A stretch of DNA of 64,000 nucleotides from Actinomycetospora sp. NBRC 106375 (lineage in GTDB: Bacteria; Actinomycetota; Actinomycetes; Mycobacteriales; Pseudonocardiaceae): contig NZ_BSTS01000005.1 of the NCBI RefSeq assembly GCF_030269665.1, forward strand, positions 303,037 through 367,036, read 5' to 3'. Positions 28,706-38,137 of this stretch are shown here, one piece after another; within the stretch, counting starts at the first letter, position 1; every line of letters begins with the position of its first letter. The position numbers were made by a program, and so were the translations under genes. The notes under the pieces are model-generated. The model was not told where the DNA came from and searched no databases. It worked only from the letters and a program-made list of their open reading frames with translations.

Positions 28706-29889
28706 CCCTTCAGCCGCCGCATCGCCGCGCGCCCGGGCGGTTCGCCGGTGTCCGGCGGGATCGAGTCGGGGTCGACGGTGGCCGGGCCCGGCACGAAGCC
28801 CTCGCCCTCCGGCGCCACCCACAGCTCGGCGCCGGTGGCGGACGCGATCGCCGAGCGCTTGAGCAGGGCGAGCGCGACCGTCCCCAGCTCGTGGTGACGC
28901 ACCGCGCTGCCGATCCGGCCGACCGCGCGCCCGCCCTCCGCGGCGAGCACCGGCGTGCCCGGCAGCGGCAGCGGGTCGTCCCCGGACTGCAGGTGCAGGA
29001 GCACGAGCTGCCGCGGGGGACGTCCCAGGTTGGCGACGCGCGAGACCGTCTCCTGGCCGCGGTAGCAGCCCTTCTGCAGGTGCACGGCCTCGCCGATCCA
29101 ACCCATCTCGTGCGGGATGGCGCGCTCGTCGGTGTCGAGGCCGAGACGCGGCTTCAGCGACGCGACCCGCAGCGCCTCGAACGCGTCGTGGCCCGCGGGG
29201 CGGGCGTCGGCGCCGCGCAGCCGCGACCACCACGACGCGAGGCCGTCCCGCGGCACGATCAGGTCGACCGCGCCCTCGGCGTCCGGACCGGGCCAGGGCA
29301 TGCGCCGCACGATGCCGGTCTCATGGGTCGAGCTCCGCTGCGCTCCGTCTCCGGCGCCCGGGAGCGCTGCCGCCGCGTGGTCGCCGTGGGGGGCGTCCAC
29401 GCCCGCGGCGGTGAGCACCTCGTCCACGGCGGGCCCGACGAGCGAGAGCAGGGCCCACTCCCCGGTGGCGTCGGCCACCTCGACCTGGGACCAGAAGCGC
29501 ATCCGGTCGAGGTAGTCGGCCAGCGCGGCCGCCCGGCCGGGCTCGACGTCGAGCCACACCGTGTCGTCGACGTGGGCGAGCACGGCGTGGTGCTCGATGC
29601 GGCCCTGGGCGTCGAGAACGAGGCCCTCGGTGCCCGCGCCGTCGGGCAGGTCGGCGACCTGCTGCGACAGCAGCAGGTGCAGCCAGCTCAGCCGCTCGGG
29701 CCCGGTGACGCGCAGGATCCCGCGCTGGGAGCGGTCGACGACCCCGGCGCGGCGGGTCAGCGCGCGCTGCTCGCCGAACGGGTCGCCGTAGTGGGCGGGG
29801 ACGGCGGCGTCGAGCTCCGGCTCCGTGCCGTCGTCGGCGGGCTGGGGCGCAACGGCCCCCGGTTCGTCGAAGGAAGGGGAAGAGGTCAC
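28702..29889 (-). CDS. ygfZ: Folate-binding YgfZ/CAF17-like Fe-S maturation protein
   Basis: 395 residues. GcvT-like tetrahydrofolate-binding fold with the diagnostic motif KGCYRGQE (near 290). Family role: helps assemble or repair certain 4Fe-4S proteins. Corresponds in position to Rv0811c of M. tuberculosis. GTG start overlaps the fur stop by GTGA, so the Fur-type regulator, YgfZ and the dehydratase are translationally coupled; iron and Fe-S functions fit together. Confidence 0.93.
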   Translation of the reverse strand: MTSSPSFDEPGAVAPQPADDGTEPELDAAVPAHYGDPFGEQRALTRRAGVVDRSQRGILRVTGPERLSWLHLLLSQQVADLPDGAGTEGLVLDAQGRIEHHAVLAHVDDTVWLDVEPGRAAALADYLDRMRFWSQVEVADATGEWALLSLVGPAVDEVLTAAGVDAPHGDHAAAALPGAGDGAQRSSTHETGIVRRMPWPGPDAEGAVDLIVPRDGLASWWSRLRGADARPAGHDAFEALRVASLKPRLGLDTDERAIPHEMGWIGEAVHLQKGCYRGQETVSRVANLGRPPRQLVLLHLQSGDDPLPLPGTPVLAAEGGRAVGRIGSAVRHHELGTVALALLKRSAIASATGAELWVAPEGEGFVPGPATVDPDSIPPDTGEPPGRAAMRRLKG

Positions 29890-30329
29890 GGGGCGTCCTC
29901 CGCGAGCTCGGCGTCGGCGCGGTCCGCGCAGTCGCGGCAGGTGCCCGACAGCGCGACGTGCGTGGCGTCCAGGCGGAAGCCGTGCGACTCCCGCAGGGCG
30001 CCGGCCAGGTCGTCGAGAGCCGAGGCCTCGATCTCGTCGACCCGGCCGCAGTGGTGACAGACGAGGTGGACGTGCTCGTGCTCGGACGTCGCGTACGTCG
30101 GCGCCCCGTGCCCGAGGTGCGTGTGCTTGACGACCCCGAGCTGCTCGAGCAGGTCCAGCGTCCGGTAGACCGTGGTGATGTTCACCGCGGGTGCGATCTC
30201 CTGCACCCGGGTGCAGATCGTCTCCGGTGTGGCGTGACCGAGCTCCGCGACCGCGTCGAGCACCAGCTGGCGCTGCGGGGTCATGCGCAGGCCGCGACGG
30301 TGCAGCGTCTGCCGCAGTTCGGTGTCCAC
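29886..30329 (-). CDS. Fur-family metalloregulator
   Basis: 147 residues. Winged helix at the N-terminus (LRMTPQRQLVLDAVAEL, ITTVYRTLDLLEQLGVV), metal ligands in EHEHVHLVCHHCGRVDEIE and a second CxxC (GTCRDC), so the structural zinc site is complete. Fur versus Zur versus PerR specificity cannot be decided from sequence. GTG start 7 nt after TACCAT. First gene of an overlapping operon with ygfZ and the dehydratase. Confidence 0.92.
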   Translation of the reverse strand: MDTELRQTLHRRGLRMTPQRQLVLDAVAELGHATPETICTRVQEIAPAVNITTVYRTLDLLEQLGVVKHTHLGHGAPTYATSEHEHVHLVCHHCGRVDEIEASALDDLAGALRESHGFRLDATHVALSGTCRDCADRADAELAEDAP

Positions 30330-30484
30330 CCCACTGATGGTAGGCCTCGCCGGCGGTCCTCCGACGGGTGCACGCGGCGCGTCGGGCCGCCGCCGCTCCG
30401 TGCACGGGGCTGCCGCGGTCCCTACGATCGGCAGGGTTCCGCGCCCACAGCCGGCGCTCCGCCGTTCCCGGCCCCAGGCAGGTG

Positions 30485-31495
30485 ATGATGACGACCGGTG
30501 AGCAGGGACGCACACCGCCCGACGCGGAGCACTACCTGGACCTCTCGGGCATCGAGGAGGACAGCCCCGGTCCGCACTTCGACGTCGTGCTGCGGGGCTA
30601 CGACCGCCGCCAGGTCGACGAGCACGTGGCCGGCCTGCGCCGGATGAACGCGCAGCTCCGCGCGCAGCTCGCCGTCCGCGAACGCCGGCGCTCCGCGCCC
30701 GGCCCGGACGCGGCCGCCCTCGAAGGGCGGCTCTCCGACACGATCCCGGAGGCGCGCCGCACGCCCCTCGCCGAGGAGGAGGTCGCGGGCAACCCGGACA
30801 TGGTGGGCGCCTTCAACGACCGCCTGCGCGGCATCCTGCAGGCCGCCGAGCAGGAGGCGCAGCTCGTGCGCAGCAAGGCCGCGGAGTCCCTGCTGGCCGA
30901 GCACGCCGAGTCCCGCGCCGCGCTCGCCGAGCTGCGGGCCCAGCGCGACGCCGTCGTCGACGAGCTCGTCCGCCTGCGCGGCCGTCTCGACGACATCGTC
31001 TCCGGGCCGGTGCGCCCGTCGGCGGGTCCGCCCGTCCCGCCGCGGCCCGCGGCCTCGGGCGCACCCGGGCCCGCGCCCGGCCCGTGGCGGGGTCCGGGAC
31101 GTCCGCCCGCGCCGCCCGGCCCTGCTCCGCGCCCGCCCCACGGCGCGGGGCGTCCCGTCCCGCCCGGGGCGCCCGCGCCCACGGCCGTGCCGGCCGCCGA
31201 CGGCCGCGCCCGCGGGCAGGACCCGACCGTCGAGGCGTCCCGCGAGCAGATCGCCGCGGCCGGGGTCGAGGACACCCTGACCGTCGGTGCCACGCCGGCC
31301 CCCGGGGACGCGACGGACACCGCGTCGGACTCGCCGTCGGACACGGCGTCGGACACGGCGGACACGGCGCCCGACACCGGGCCCGACGCCGACACCGGGT
31401 CGGCGGACGCGGTCGAGGTGACCGAGGGCGCCCACCCCTCGACGGCGGCGACCCGTCCGGCCCCATCGACGCCGGAGCGTGCGGCAGACGGGTGA
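30485..31495 (+). CDS. DivIVA-domain-like coiled-coil protein with acidic/proline tail
   Basis: 336 residues. Residues 20-60 hold the DivIVA/GpsB-type entry motif FDVVLRGYDRRQVDEHVAGL, followed by coiled coil (about 60-170), a Pro/Gly-rich linker and an Ala/Asp/Thr-rich tail. Shorter DivIVA-like proteins of this type are linked to polar growth and septation in actinobacteria. GTG 30482 and ATG 30485/30488 are tandem possible starts. TACGAT at 30422 may be its -10. Divergent from fur. Confidence 0.75.
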   Translation: MMTTGEQGRTPPDAEHYLDLSGIEEDSPGPHFDVVLRGYDRRQVDEHVAGLRRMNAQLRAQLAVRERRRSAPGPDAAALEGRLSDTIPEARRTPLAEEEVAGNPDMVGAFNDRLRGILQAAEQEAQLVRSKAAESLLAEHAESRAALAELRAQRDAVVDELVRLRGRLDDIVSGPVRPSAGPPVPPRPAASGAPGPAPGPWRGPGRPPAPPGPAPRPPHGAGRPVPPGAPAPTAVPAADGRARGQDPTVEASREQIAAAGVEDTLTVGATPAPGDATDTASDSPSDTASDTADTAPDTGPDADTGSADAVEVTEGAHPSTAATRPAPSTPERAADG

Positions 31496-31561
31496 CCCGT
31501 CCGACGGTCAGTGACCGTTCGACCCGCCGCGACGCGCCCGGACGGCGTACCGTCTGCGGTC

Positions 31562-32710
31562 ATGCGCGTGCTCGAGTCCCCGATCACGTGGATCGTGGTG
31601 GCTGCCGTCCTCCTGGTGATCGCCCTGGTGCTGATCGTCGTCTCCGGTGTGCGCCGCCGCCGCGCGCGGCGCGCCGCGGCCGCCGCGGCCTGGCCGCCGC
31701 CGGCGCTCGAGGCGGGACGGGCCGACCCCGAGGCCGCGTGGACCGGCCCGCCGGGCGAGGCGGCGCCCCGGAACGTGACCCGCAAGCCCGTGTCGAACCT
31801 GGGTGACTCCCCGGACGAGACGTCGCGCGCGGACTACGCGGACCCGTCGACCGATCCGCTCGACGTCGACGCCGTGCGGGCGGGGCTCGCGGGAGACGAC
31901 CGCGAGACGTCGGCGAGCGGCGCGGCGCCCGACGGTGGCGCCGAGGTACCGGCGGACGACACGGCGGTCACGGCGCTCACGGAAGCCACGGACGTCAGGG
32001 CGGACACGGCAGGCGACGGCGACGAGGCCGGCACGGACGCCGCGGACGGCCCCGCGACCCCGAGCGAGAGCGCTGCGGTGAGCCCGAGCGCGAGCACCCC
32101 GACGGCCCCGGCCACGGGCCCCCCGCCGACCCCGGCCGCGGACCGTCCGGTCGCGCCGCTCTTCCGGCCGTACGCCGTGAGCCTCGCGACCGCCGCCGCC
32201 GCGCCGGACACTCCTGACGCCGACCAGCCCCCGGCCGCCCACCGACCCCGCCACGCCGCGGCCGATGCGGAGGGCCCCGACGGCGGCGCGGACGGGACCG
32301 CGGTCCCGCCGTCCCCGACGCCGCGCGCGTCCTCGCCGGCGGCTCCGGCCGACGGCGCCACCGAGTCGGCGAAGGACCGGCTGCTCGCCGTGCTCCTGCG
32401 GGATCCGGGCGCCGCGGTGGCGGCGCTGGCGGCCGCGGAGGGCGGCGCGAACGGCTCCGGCGGCGCGCCGGGGGAGAAGGACGTCACCGCGCTGCTGCGC
32501 GCCGGACTGAGCCCGGCGCAGGTGGCCGGTCTCGTGGGCGTCGACGAGGACCGGCTCGCGACCGTCGTCGCGCGCGGCCTCGGCCTGCTCCCCGGGGATC
32601 AGGTACCCGGCGGCGACCCCACCACCGGCGAGAACCGCACCGACGACCCGGGCCGGAGCTGGGCGAACACCGCCAGTTCGGCGGGGTCGACGACGCCGAC
32701 GACGGGATAG
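31562..32710 (+). CDS. Single-pass membrane protein with long disordered region
   Basis: 382 residues. TM helix at about 9-31 (WIVVAAVLLVIALVLIVV) followed by RRRRARR, so the C-terminus is cytoplasmic. About 220 Ala/Pro/Asp-rich residues follow, then a short helical domain near the end (KDRLLAVLLRDPGAAVAALAA; LLRAGLSPAQVAGLVGVDEDRL, which looks like a small HTH). ATG is 8 nt after TACCGT. Its last 112 nt overlap the 3' end of pxpC on the other strand. Function unknown. Confidence 0.65.
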   Translation: MRVLESPITWIVVAAVLLVIALVLIVVSGVRRRRARRAAAAAAWPPPALEAGRADPEAAWTGPPGEAAPRNVTRKPVSNLGDSPDETSRADYADPSTDPLDVDAVRAGLAGDDRETSASGAAPDGGAEVPADDTAVTALTEATDVRADTAGDGDEAGTDAADGPATPSESAAVSPSASTPTAPATGPPPTPAADRPVAPLFRPYAVSLATAAAAPDTPDADQPPAAHRPRHAAADAEGPDGGADGTAVPPSPTPRASSPAAPADGATESAKDRLLAVLLRDPGAAVAALAAAEGGANGSGGAPGEKDVTALLRAGLSPAQVAGLVGVDEDRLATVVARGLGLLPGDQVPGGDPTTGENRTDDPGRSWANTASSAGSTTPTTG

Positions 32711-33501
32711 CCGCCGGTCGTCGGGTGATCGGCGAGGAACACGACGGGCTGCCCGTCCGGCGGCACCTGCACGGCACCGCCGACCAGACCTTCGCTGCGC
32801 AGCTCCACGCCGCGGCGCTCCGCCGCACGCGCGAGCGGCGGGCCCTCGAGCCGCACGCCGACACGGTCACCGGTCGGGGCCACGGTCCACGTCCCGGCGC
32901 GCAGGCGCTCGGCGGCCCCGTCGACCCAGTCGGCCCGCGGCCCGAGGTGCAGGCGCAGCACGGCGGCGTCCGGGGCGACCGACACGCCGATCGCGCCGGT
33001 GCCGACGGGCGGGACGGGCGGCGGTGGGCCGAGCGGGAGCCGGGTGCCGACCTCCAGCGCCGGCGGCCCGAGCCCCGAGAGGGTGTCCGCGCTGCGGCTG
33101 CCGAGCACCGGGTCGACCGTGATGCCCCCGCCGACGGCCAGGTAGCCGCGCAGTCCCGTGCTCGGCGGCGGAACCGTCACGACGTCCCCGGCGAGCAGGT
33201 GCACGGGCTGGTGGGAGGCGAGCGCCCGGTCCGGCGCGCCGACGCGGTGCCGCCATAGGCCGCCGGGCGGGCCGGTGAGCGCGACCGTGGTCGCCGCCGT
33301 GGCGCGGAGGGCGAGGCCGCCGAGGAGGACCTCCAGTCCGGCGGCGTCGGCCGGGTTGCCGACGAGGCGCTGGGCCAGCGCGTGCGCGGGGCCGTCGACG
33401 GCGCCGGCCGGCGGGACGCCGATGTGGGCCCAGCCGGGCCGTCCGCGGTCGACGACGAGGGCCTGCGGGCCGACCTCGGTGACCACGAGCTCGCGGGTCA
33501 C
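32599..33501 (-). CDS. pxpC: 5-oxoprolinase subunit C / biotin-dependent carboxyltransferase-family (KipA-like)
   Basis: 300 residues. PxpC/KipA family: VTEVGPQALVVDRGRPGW, GVPPAGAVDGPAHALAQRLVGNPADAAGLEV, YLAVGGGI and VVFLADHPTTGGYPVVGVV. With PxpB it cleaves ATP-activated 5-oxoproline to glutamate. GTG start overlaps the pxpB stop (GTGA). The usual third subunit, pxpA (LamB/YcsF), is not in the window. Confidence 0.92.
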   Translation of the reverse strand: MTRELVVTEVGPQALVVDRGRPGWAHIGVPPAGAVDGPAHALAQRLVGNPADAAGLEVLLGGLALRATAATTVALTGPPGGLWRHRVGAPDRALASHQPVHLLAGDVVTVPPPSTGLRGYLAVGGGITVDPVLGSRSADTLSGLGPPALEVGTRLPLGPPPPVPPVGTGAIGVSVAPDAAVLRLHLGPRADWVDGAAERLRAGTWTVAPTGDRVGVRLEGPPLARAAERRGVELRSEGLVGGAVQVPPDGQPVVFLADHPTTGGYPVVGVVDPAELAVFAQLRPGSSVRFSPVVGSPPGT

Positions 33502-34139
33502 GCCGACCCCGCGTCTCGAAAGCGGACCGTCGTCCCCGGCACCAGCAGCGCCGGCGGGTCGCGGTCGGGATCGAAGAGCGTCGGCGCGTCGTCGGTGAGC
33601 CGCCCGATCAGCCGCCACCCGCCCGGCGAGGTGCGCGGGTACACCCCGCCGAACTCCCCGGCGACGCCCACGGAGCCGGCCGGGATCCGGGCCCGGGGGG
33701 TGTCGAGGCGGGGCTGCTGGAGGGGCTCGGGCAGCCCCGTGAGGTAGGCGAAGCCCGGCGCGAAGCCCCCGAAGGCGACCGTCAGCGACGCGCCGGTGTG
33801 CGCCGTGACGACCTCGGCGGCCGACCAGCCCGCGTCCCGGGCCACGAGCGGGAGGTCCTCGCCGTCGTAGACCACGGGCAGCTCGACGGTGCCCGCGTCG
33901 TCCCGGTCCGGGACGGCGGTGGTGTCGACGTCGTCGAGCAGTGTCCGGACCGCCCGCAGGGCCGCGCCGTCGCCGGGCGCGGTGACGAGCACCGTGCGGG
34001 CGGCGGGCACGACGTCGACGATCCCCGGCAGCCGGCCCCGGTCGAGGGCGTGGCGCAGCGCGGACCCGACCGCGGCCACCTGGTCGAGCCCGTCGAGGTC
34101 GACCAGGAGGGCCTCCGGGCCGGCCGGGCGGACCTCCAC
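33498..34139 (-). CDS. pxpB: 5-oxoprolinase subunit B (KipI-like)
   Basis: 213 residues, PxpB/KipI family with FGGFAPGFAYLTGLPEPL, RIPAGSVGVAGEFGGVYPRTSPGGWRLIGR and PTLFDPDRDPPALL. Partner of PxpC. GTG start 12 nt after the nitrobindin stop, so nitrobindin, pxpB and pxpC may share one transcript. Confidence 0.94.
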   Translation of the reverse strand: MEVRPAGPEALLVDLDGLDQVAAVGSALRHALDRGRLPGIVDVVPAARTVLVTAPGDGAALRAVRTLLDDVDTTAVPDRDDAGTVELPVVYDGEDLPLVARDAGWSAAEVVTAHTGASLTVAFGGFAPGFAYLTGLPEPLQQPRLDTPRARIPAGSVGVAGEFGGVYPRTSPGGWRLIGRLTDDAPTLFDPDRDPPALLVPGTTVRFRDAGSA

Positions 34140-34151
34140 GGTGGGGACGCG

Positions 34152-34811
34152 TCAGCCGACGACGCGGTGCAGGCGGGCGGAGGTGTGCGGCTGCAGCGGC
34201 TGGCCCTCCATGGCGCGCTCCTCGACGTAGGCGAGGTCGCCGTCCTCGACGATGCCGTAGAGCCGCGTCGCGCCGTTGACCTCCTTGGCCGTGGAGGTGC
34301 GCGCGATCGCGTCGGTCTGCAGCTCCCAGGAGGTCTGGGTGCGGCTCGCGCCGTAGTAGAGCTCGATGATCCCGGTGTGGTGGGCGAGCAGGAGCTCGAT
34401 CGTGCCGTCCTCCTGCGCGCGCCACCAGCCGACCTCGCGGGCGGCGGGGCGCACGACCGCGCCCCCGGGCCCGTCGAGGATCCAGCTGCGCGCCTCCCAG
34501 GACAGGAACGGGCGACCGTCGTGGGCCACGGTGATCTGCTGACCGAAGTGGAACGGGCCGTCGATCGTCGGGTAGACGACCTCGCCCTCGCCCCGCCACA
34601 CCCCGACCAGTGGCAGCAGGCCGAGCAGCGCGTCGTTCAGCTCGGGGCCGAGGCGCAGGTTGGCGGTGTCGTTCTCGATCGGCAGATCGGGCCAGGCCGG
34701 GAGGTTCGCGTCGCGGGTGTGCTCGGCGCGCTCGGCCGCGGCCCGGATGGCCTCGTTGCCGCTGCTGCCCTCGGGCAGGTCGGCGTCGTCGGGGGTCGGG
34801 GGCGTGCTCAT
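34152..34811 (-). CDS. Nitrobindin-type heme protein (FABP family)
   Basis: 219 residues. Beta-barrel nitrobindin: [14 protein letters not shown] near residue 70, [20 protein letters not shown], and the proximal heme His close to the C-terminus (ARLHRVVG). Homologues isomerise peroxynitrite to nitrate using ferric heme (Rv0813c is the mycobacterial form). The 60-residue N-terminal extension is acidic. ATG with GGAGGAGAG directly upstream, overlapping the stop of the small membrane peptide gene (ATGA). Confidence 0.92.
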   Translation of the reverse strand: MSTPPTPDDADLPEGSSGNEAIRAAAERAEHTRDANLPAWPDLPIENDTANLRLGPELNDALLGLLPLVGVWRGEGEVVYPTIDGPFHFGQQITVAHDGRPFLSWEARSWILDGPGGAVVRPAAREVGWWRAQEDGTIELLLAHHTGIIELYYGASRTQTSWELQTDAIARTSTAKEVNGATRLYGIVEDGDLAYVEERAMEGQPLQPHTSARLHRVVG

Positions 34812-34927
34812 CTCTCCTCCTCGCCGGTGAGGACCTCGTCGCGGAAGAGTCGCCGCGTCAGCGCGACGCCGACGGTCAGGATCCCGGCGCTGCACGCGGC
34901 GAGCAGGACGGTGTAGAACCACGCCAC
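34808..34927 (-). CDS. 39-residue single-pass membrane peptide
   Basis: Begins [20 protein letters not shown] and continues [19 protein letters not shown]: one TM helix (about 3-24), then a basic/acidic cytosolic tail. Start GTG 34927 lies 6 nt after TAGGGT, a good leaderless signal, and the stop overlaps the nitrobindin ATG (ATGA). Both point to a real coupled gene. Function unknown; it may anchor or regulate the heme protein. Confidence 0.65.
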   Translation of the reverse strand: MAWFYTVLLAACSAGILTVGVALTRRLFRDEVLTGEEER

Positions 34928-35003
34928 CGGCCCACCCTAACGAAACGACACCGCCCGCCCGCCGCGCCCGGTGCGGGCGTGGCGAGCGGGCGACGTGAGC
35001 GTC

Positions 35004-35058
35004 CCGGTGATCGAAGTACCGATACGGACGCTGAGCGTCCGTGACGGCACTTCGCTGG
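35004..35058 (-). repeat. Intergenic repeat element B, copy 2
   Basis: Same 29-nt left part and 12-nt right part as copy 1 at 18387-18460, with a shorter middle. The inner stem is ACGGACGC/GCGTCCGT (8 bp); the outer stem pairs CGAAGTACC with GGCACTTCG, with one G-U. It lies 4 nt beyond the stop of the minus-strand DUF1416 gene, so as in copy 1 it is just 3' of a minus-strand gene, consistent with a terminator. Confidence 0.75.
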
Positions 35059-35062
35059 TGGG

Positions 35063-35361
35063 TCAGGCGACGGCGACCTCGGTGGTGAAGAGGCCCGGAC
35101 CGCCGACGGCGACCTCGGACTGGCCGTTGCCCGAGCGCGAGAGCGCGCGGACGGTCCAGGTGCCGGGGGCCGCGAAGAACCGGTAGTCGCCGGAGGCGGA
35201 CGAGACGACCTCGGCGGTGAACTCGCCGGTGCCGTCGAGGAGGCGGACGTAGGCGCCGCCGACGGGCGAGCCCCTGGAGGTCACCTTGCCGACGACGACC
35301 GACTCCTTGCTCAGGTCGGTGCCGGCGGGCAGGTCGGCGTTCTGGTCAGGTGCGCTGCACA

Positions 35362-35362
<1 letters not shown>
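35063..35362 (-). CDS. sseC: DUF1416 protein (SseC-like)
   Basis: 99 residues, small beta-sandwich (prealbumin-like): [45 protein letters not shown]. Always next to rhodanese CysA in actinobacteria (sseC2 in mycobacteria) and assumed to act with it in sulfur transfer. The two Cys-free termini give no mechanism; the only Cys is residue 2 (MCSAP). ATG overlaps the cysA stop (ATGA). Confidence 0.9.
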
Positions 35363-36204
<842 letters not shown>

Positions 36205-36335
36205 GTGTGTCCTGCTCCTCGGGATTGCTCGGTTGTTCGGACGGTGCGGACGGGCGACGCGCACGGCCGGGACCAGCGGACACACTGGGATGACTCAGGT
36301 GAACGGTCTCCGGGCGGACGTCGTCCGGGGAGGGG
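36205..36335 (-). promoter_or_regulatory. Putative cysteine-responsive attenuator between leader peptide and cysA
   Basis: 131-nt region after the leader stop. A hairpin CGGACG-T-CGTCCG (36315-36327) begins 9 nt after the stop codon. Just before it the transcript reads CCCCTCCCC, which could pair with the GAGGAG ribosome site of cysA (36215-36220). A ribosome slowed at the leader Cys codons would change this folding. The pairing model is my inference. Confidence 0.45.
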
Positions 36336-36404
36336 TCAGCGACAGAGGCTGGAGTCGACGCGGCACAGATCGACCGCGCGGCGCTGGGTGAGCCCTCCGT
36401 TCAC
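36336..36404 (-). CDS. Leaderless cysteine-containing leader peptide
   Basis: 22 residues, ending RRAVDLCRVDSSLCR. The VDLCRV...LCR ending is that of 'putative leader peptides' upstream of sulfur genes in actinobacteria. GTG start exactly 7 nt after TAGCGT, so leaderless. Two Cys codons (TGC, TGT), the second being the penultimate codon. In mycobacteria polycysteine leaderless sORFs in front of cysA2-type operons act as cysteine-sensing attenuators; this one has only two Cys, not adjacent. Confidence 0.8.
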   Translation of the reverse strand: MNGGLTQRRAVDLCRVDSSLCR

Positions 36405-36469
36405 GGCCGCCACGCTACCGAAGATTCGGCCCCCGACCGAGGGTGATCTCACCCGTCCGTGGTCCCGCC

Positions 36470-36982
36470 TCAGCCCGTGCGCCGCAGCGGGGCGAGCGTG
36501 CCCAGCAGATCGGCCCGTCGCGGCACGCCGACGGTGCGGGCGAGCTCGACGCCGCGGGGGTCGACGACCAGCGTCGTCGGGGTGCGGTCGATGCGCAGGA
36601 GCCGCACCAGCTCGGGCCGCATCGCCACGTCCACCTCGCGGACGGTCACCCCGGGGTGCTCCGAGGCGACGTCGGTGAGCACGGCACGCGAGGCGCGGCA
36701 GTCGGCGCTGAACTGCGAGGACAGCTGCAGCAGCGCGAGGCCCCCGGGCGGTGCGGCGAGGTCGTGGGGGAGGACACCGCTGACCGGGCTGCTCGGGTGC
36801 GGCGACACCGCCCGCAGGTCGCGGCGGGTGCCCTCCGGCCCGGGGTCGTCGACCGGGGCGGGCGACGGCATCGGCAGACGTGCGGCCCGGCGGCGCCGCA
36901 GCCGCAGCAGTGCGAGCGCGAGGCCGGCGACGAGCACCACCACCAGCGCGACGACGACCACCACGAGCACCCAGCCCGGCAC
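36470..36982 (-). CDS. thiX: ThiX-like membrane-anchored thioredoxin-fold protein
   Basis: 170 residues. TM anchor (about 4-26), linker, then a thioredoxin-like domain: LALLQLSSQFSADCRASR, and the cis-Pro region IDRTPTTLVVDPRG. The expected CxxC is S92-A-D-C95, so only the second Cys remains and classical disulfide exchange is unlikely. Position equals Rv0816c. GTG 36982 follows GGGAGGG. Divergent from glnR. Confidence 0.82.
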   Translation of the reverse strand: MPGWVLVVVVVALVVVLVAGLALALLRLRRRRAARLPMPSPAPVDDPGPEGTRRDLRAVSPHPSSPVSGVLPHDLAAPPGGLALLQLSSQFSADCRASRAVLTDVASEHPGVTVREVDVAMRPELVRLLRIDRTPTTLVVDPRGVELARTVGVPRRADLLGTLAPLRRTG

Positions 36983-37175
36983 CGCAGCCCTCCCCCCGTC
37001 GCCGTGACGACGTCCCGCGAGCACCCGTCGAGGTGATACCGCGCGCCTTGCTCACCCACCGTAGCCCGGTGACGGTCCTGCCTGGTCGACGGGCCGCGCC
37101 GGGTCGTCCGGAGCCGGGCGGACGGAGCGAAGTGACATGGAACGCGCGGGCGGGTGACAGCGCGGTGAACTGGTC

Positions 37176-37210
37176 TATCGTTCGACCCACGATCGCGGAG
37201 GGAGAACAGC
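37176..37210 (+). promoter_or_regulatory. glnR promoter and ribosome binding site
   Basis: TATCGT at 37176-37181 is a good -10. Unlike most neighbours the gene has a leader: GGAGGGAGAA about 7 nt before the GTG at 37211. Confidence 0.6.
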
Positions 37211-38086
37211 GTGGAGCTCCTACTGCTCACCGCCGACCCCGAGCCGACGTCAGTGTTGCCGTCGCTGGCCCTGCTACCCCATGGACTCCGGACCGCGGCC
37301 CCCGAGGTCGCGGCCCTGCTCGACGCGGGCCCGCACGACGCCGTGCTGGTCGACGCCCGCCACGACCTCGCCGCCGCCCGCAGCCTGTGCCGCCTGCTCG
37401 GCTCCACCGGCCTGGACGTGCCCGTCATCGCCGTCCTCACCGAGGGCGGCCTCGTCGCCGTGTCCCTCGAGTGGGGCGTCGACGAGGTGCTGCTGCCGGG
37501 TGCCGGGCCCGCCGAGATCGACGCCCGCCTGCGCCTGCTGCGGGCCCGGCGCGCCTCCGACGGCGCCGGGGCCGACGGCGCGCTCGTCCTCGGTGAGCTG
37601 GTCATCGACGAGGCCACCTACACCGCGCGGCTGCGCGGGCGCCCGCTCGACCTCACCTACAAGGAGTTCGAGCTCCTCAAGTACCTCGCCCAGCACGCCG
37701 GCCGCGTCTTCACCCGCGCCCAGCTGCTGCAGGAGGTCTGGGGCTACGACTTCTTCGGCGGCACGCGCACCGTCGACGTCCACGTGCGGCGCCTGCGCGC
37801 CAAGCTCGGTCCCGAGCACGAGCAGCTCATCGGCACCGTGCGCAACGTCGGCTACAAGTTCGTGCGCCCGATGCGCGGGGTGCTGGGCACGAGCCGGTCG
37901 GAGACCGCCGACGATCCCGCCGAGCACGCCGAGGTCGACGACAAGGACGCCCCCGGGCCCGCCGGGCCGTCCGGGCCATCAGGACGAGGCCTGCCCGCGA
38001 CGCCGACGCCGCGATCCTCGGTGCCCACCGGATCGTGGGACGACGCCCGGGTGGTCCGGCCCGCCGCGTGGGCCCGGGGCGTGTGA
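37211..38086 (+). CDS. glnR: GlnR-type orphan OmpR-family nitrogen regulator
   Basis: 291 residues. Atypical receiver domain (1-110) with Asp48 in VLVDARHDL but no full acidic pocket and no switch Lys, as known for GlnR. Winged helix (about 130-222): [56 protein letters not shown] 65-residue Pro/Asp-rich tail follows. No partner kinase, as in other actinobacteria, where GlnR acts on glnA, amtB and others. Position equals Rv0818. Confidence 0.9.
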   Translation: MELLLLTADPEPTSVLPSLALLPHGLRTAAPEVAALLDAGPHDAVLVDARHDLAAARSLCRLLGSTGLDVPVIAVLTEGGLVAVSLEWGVDEVLLPGAGPAEIDARLRLLRARRASDGAGADGALVLGELVIDEATYTARLRGRPLDLTYKEFELLKYLAQHAGRVFTRAQLLQEVWGYDFFGGTRTVDVHVRRLRAKLGPEHEQLIGTVRNVGYKFVRPMRGVLGTSRSETADDPAEHAEVDDKDAPGPAGPSGPSGRGLPATPTPRSSVPTGSWDDARVVRPAAWARGV

Positions 38087-38137
38087 CGCGACGTCAGTGA
38101 CGCACGCCGGCCGGTCGTCACCGCTACGGTCCGGCCC

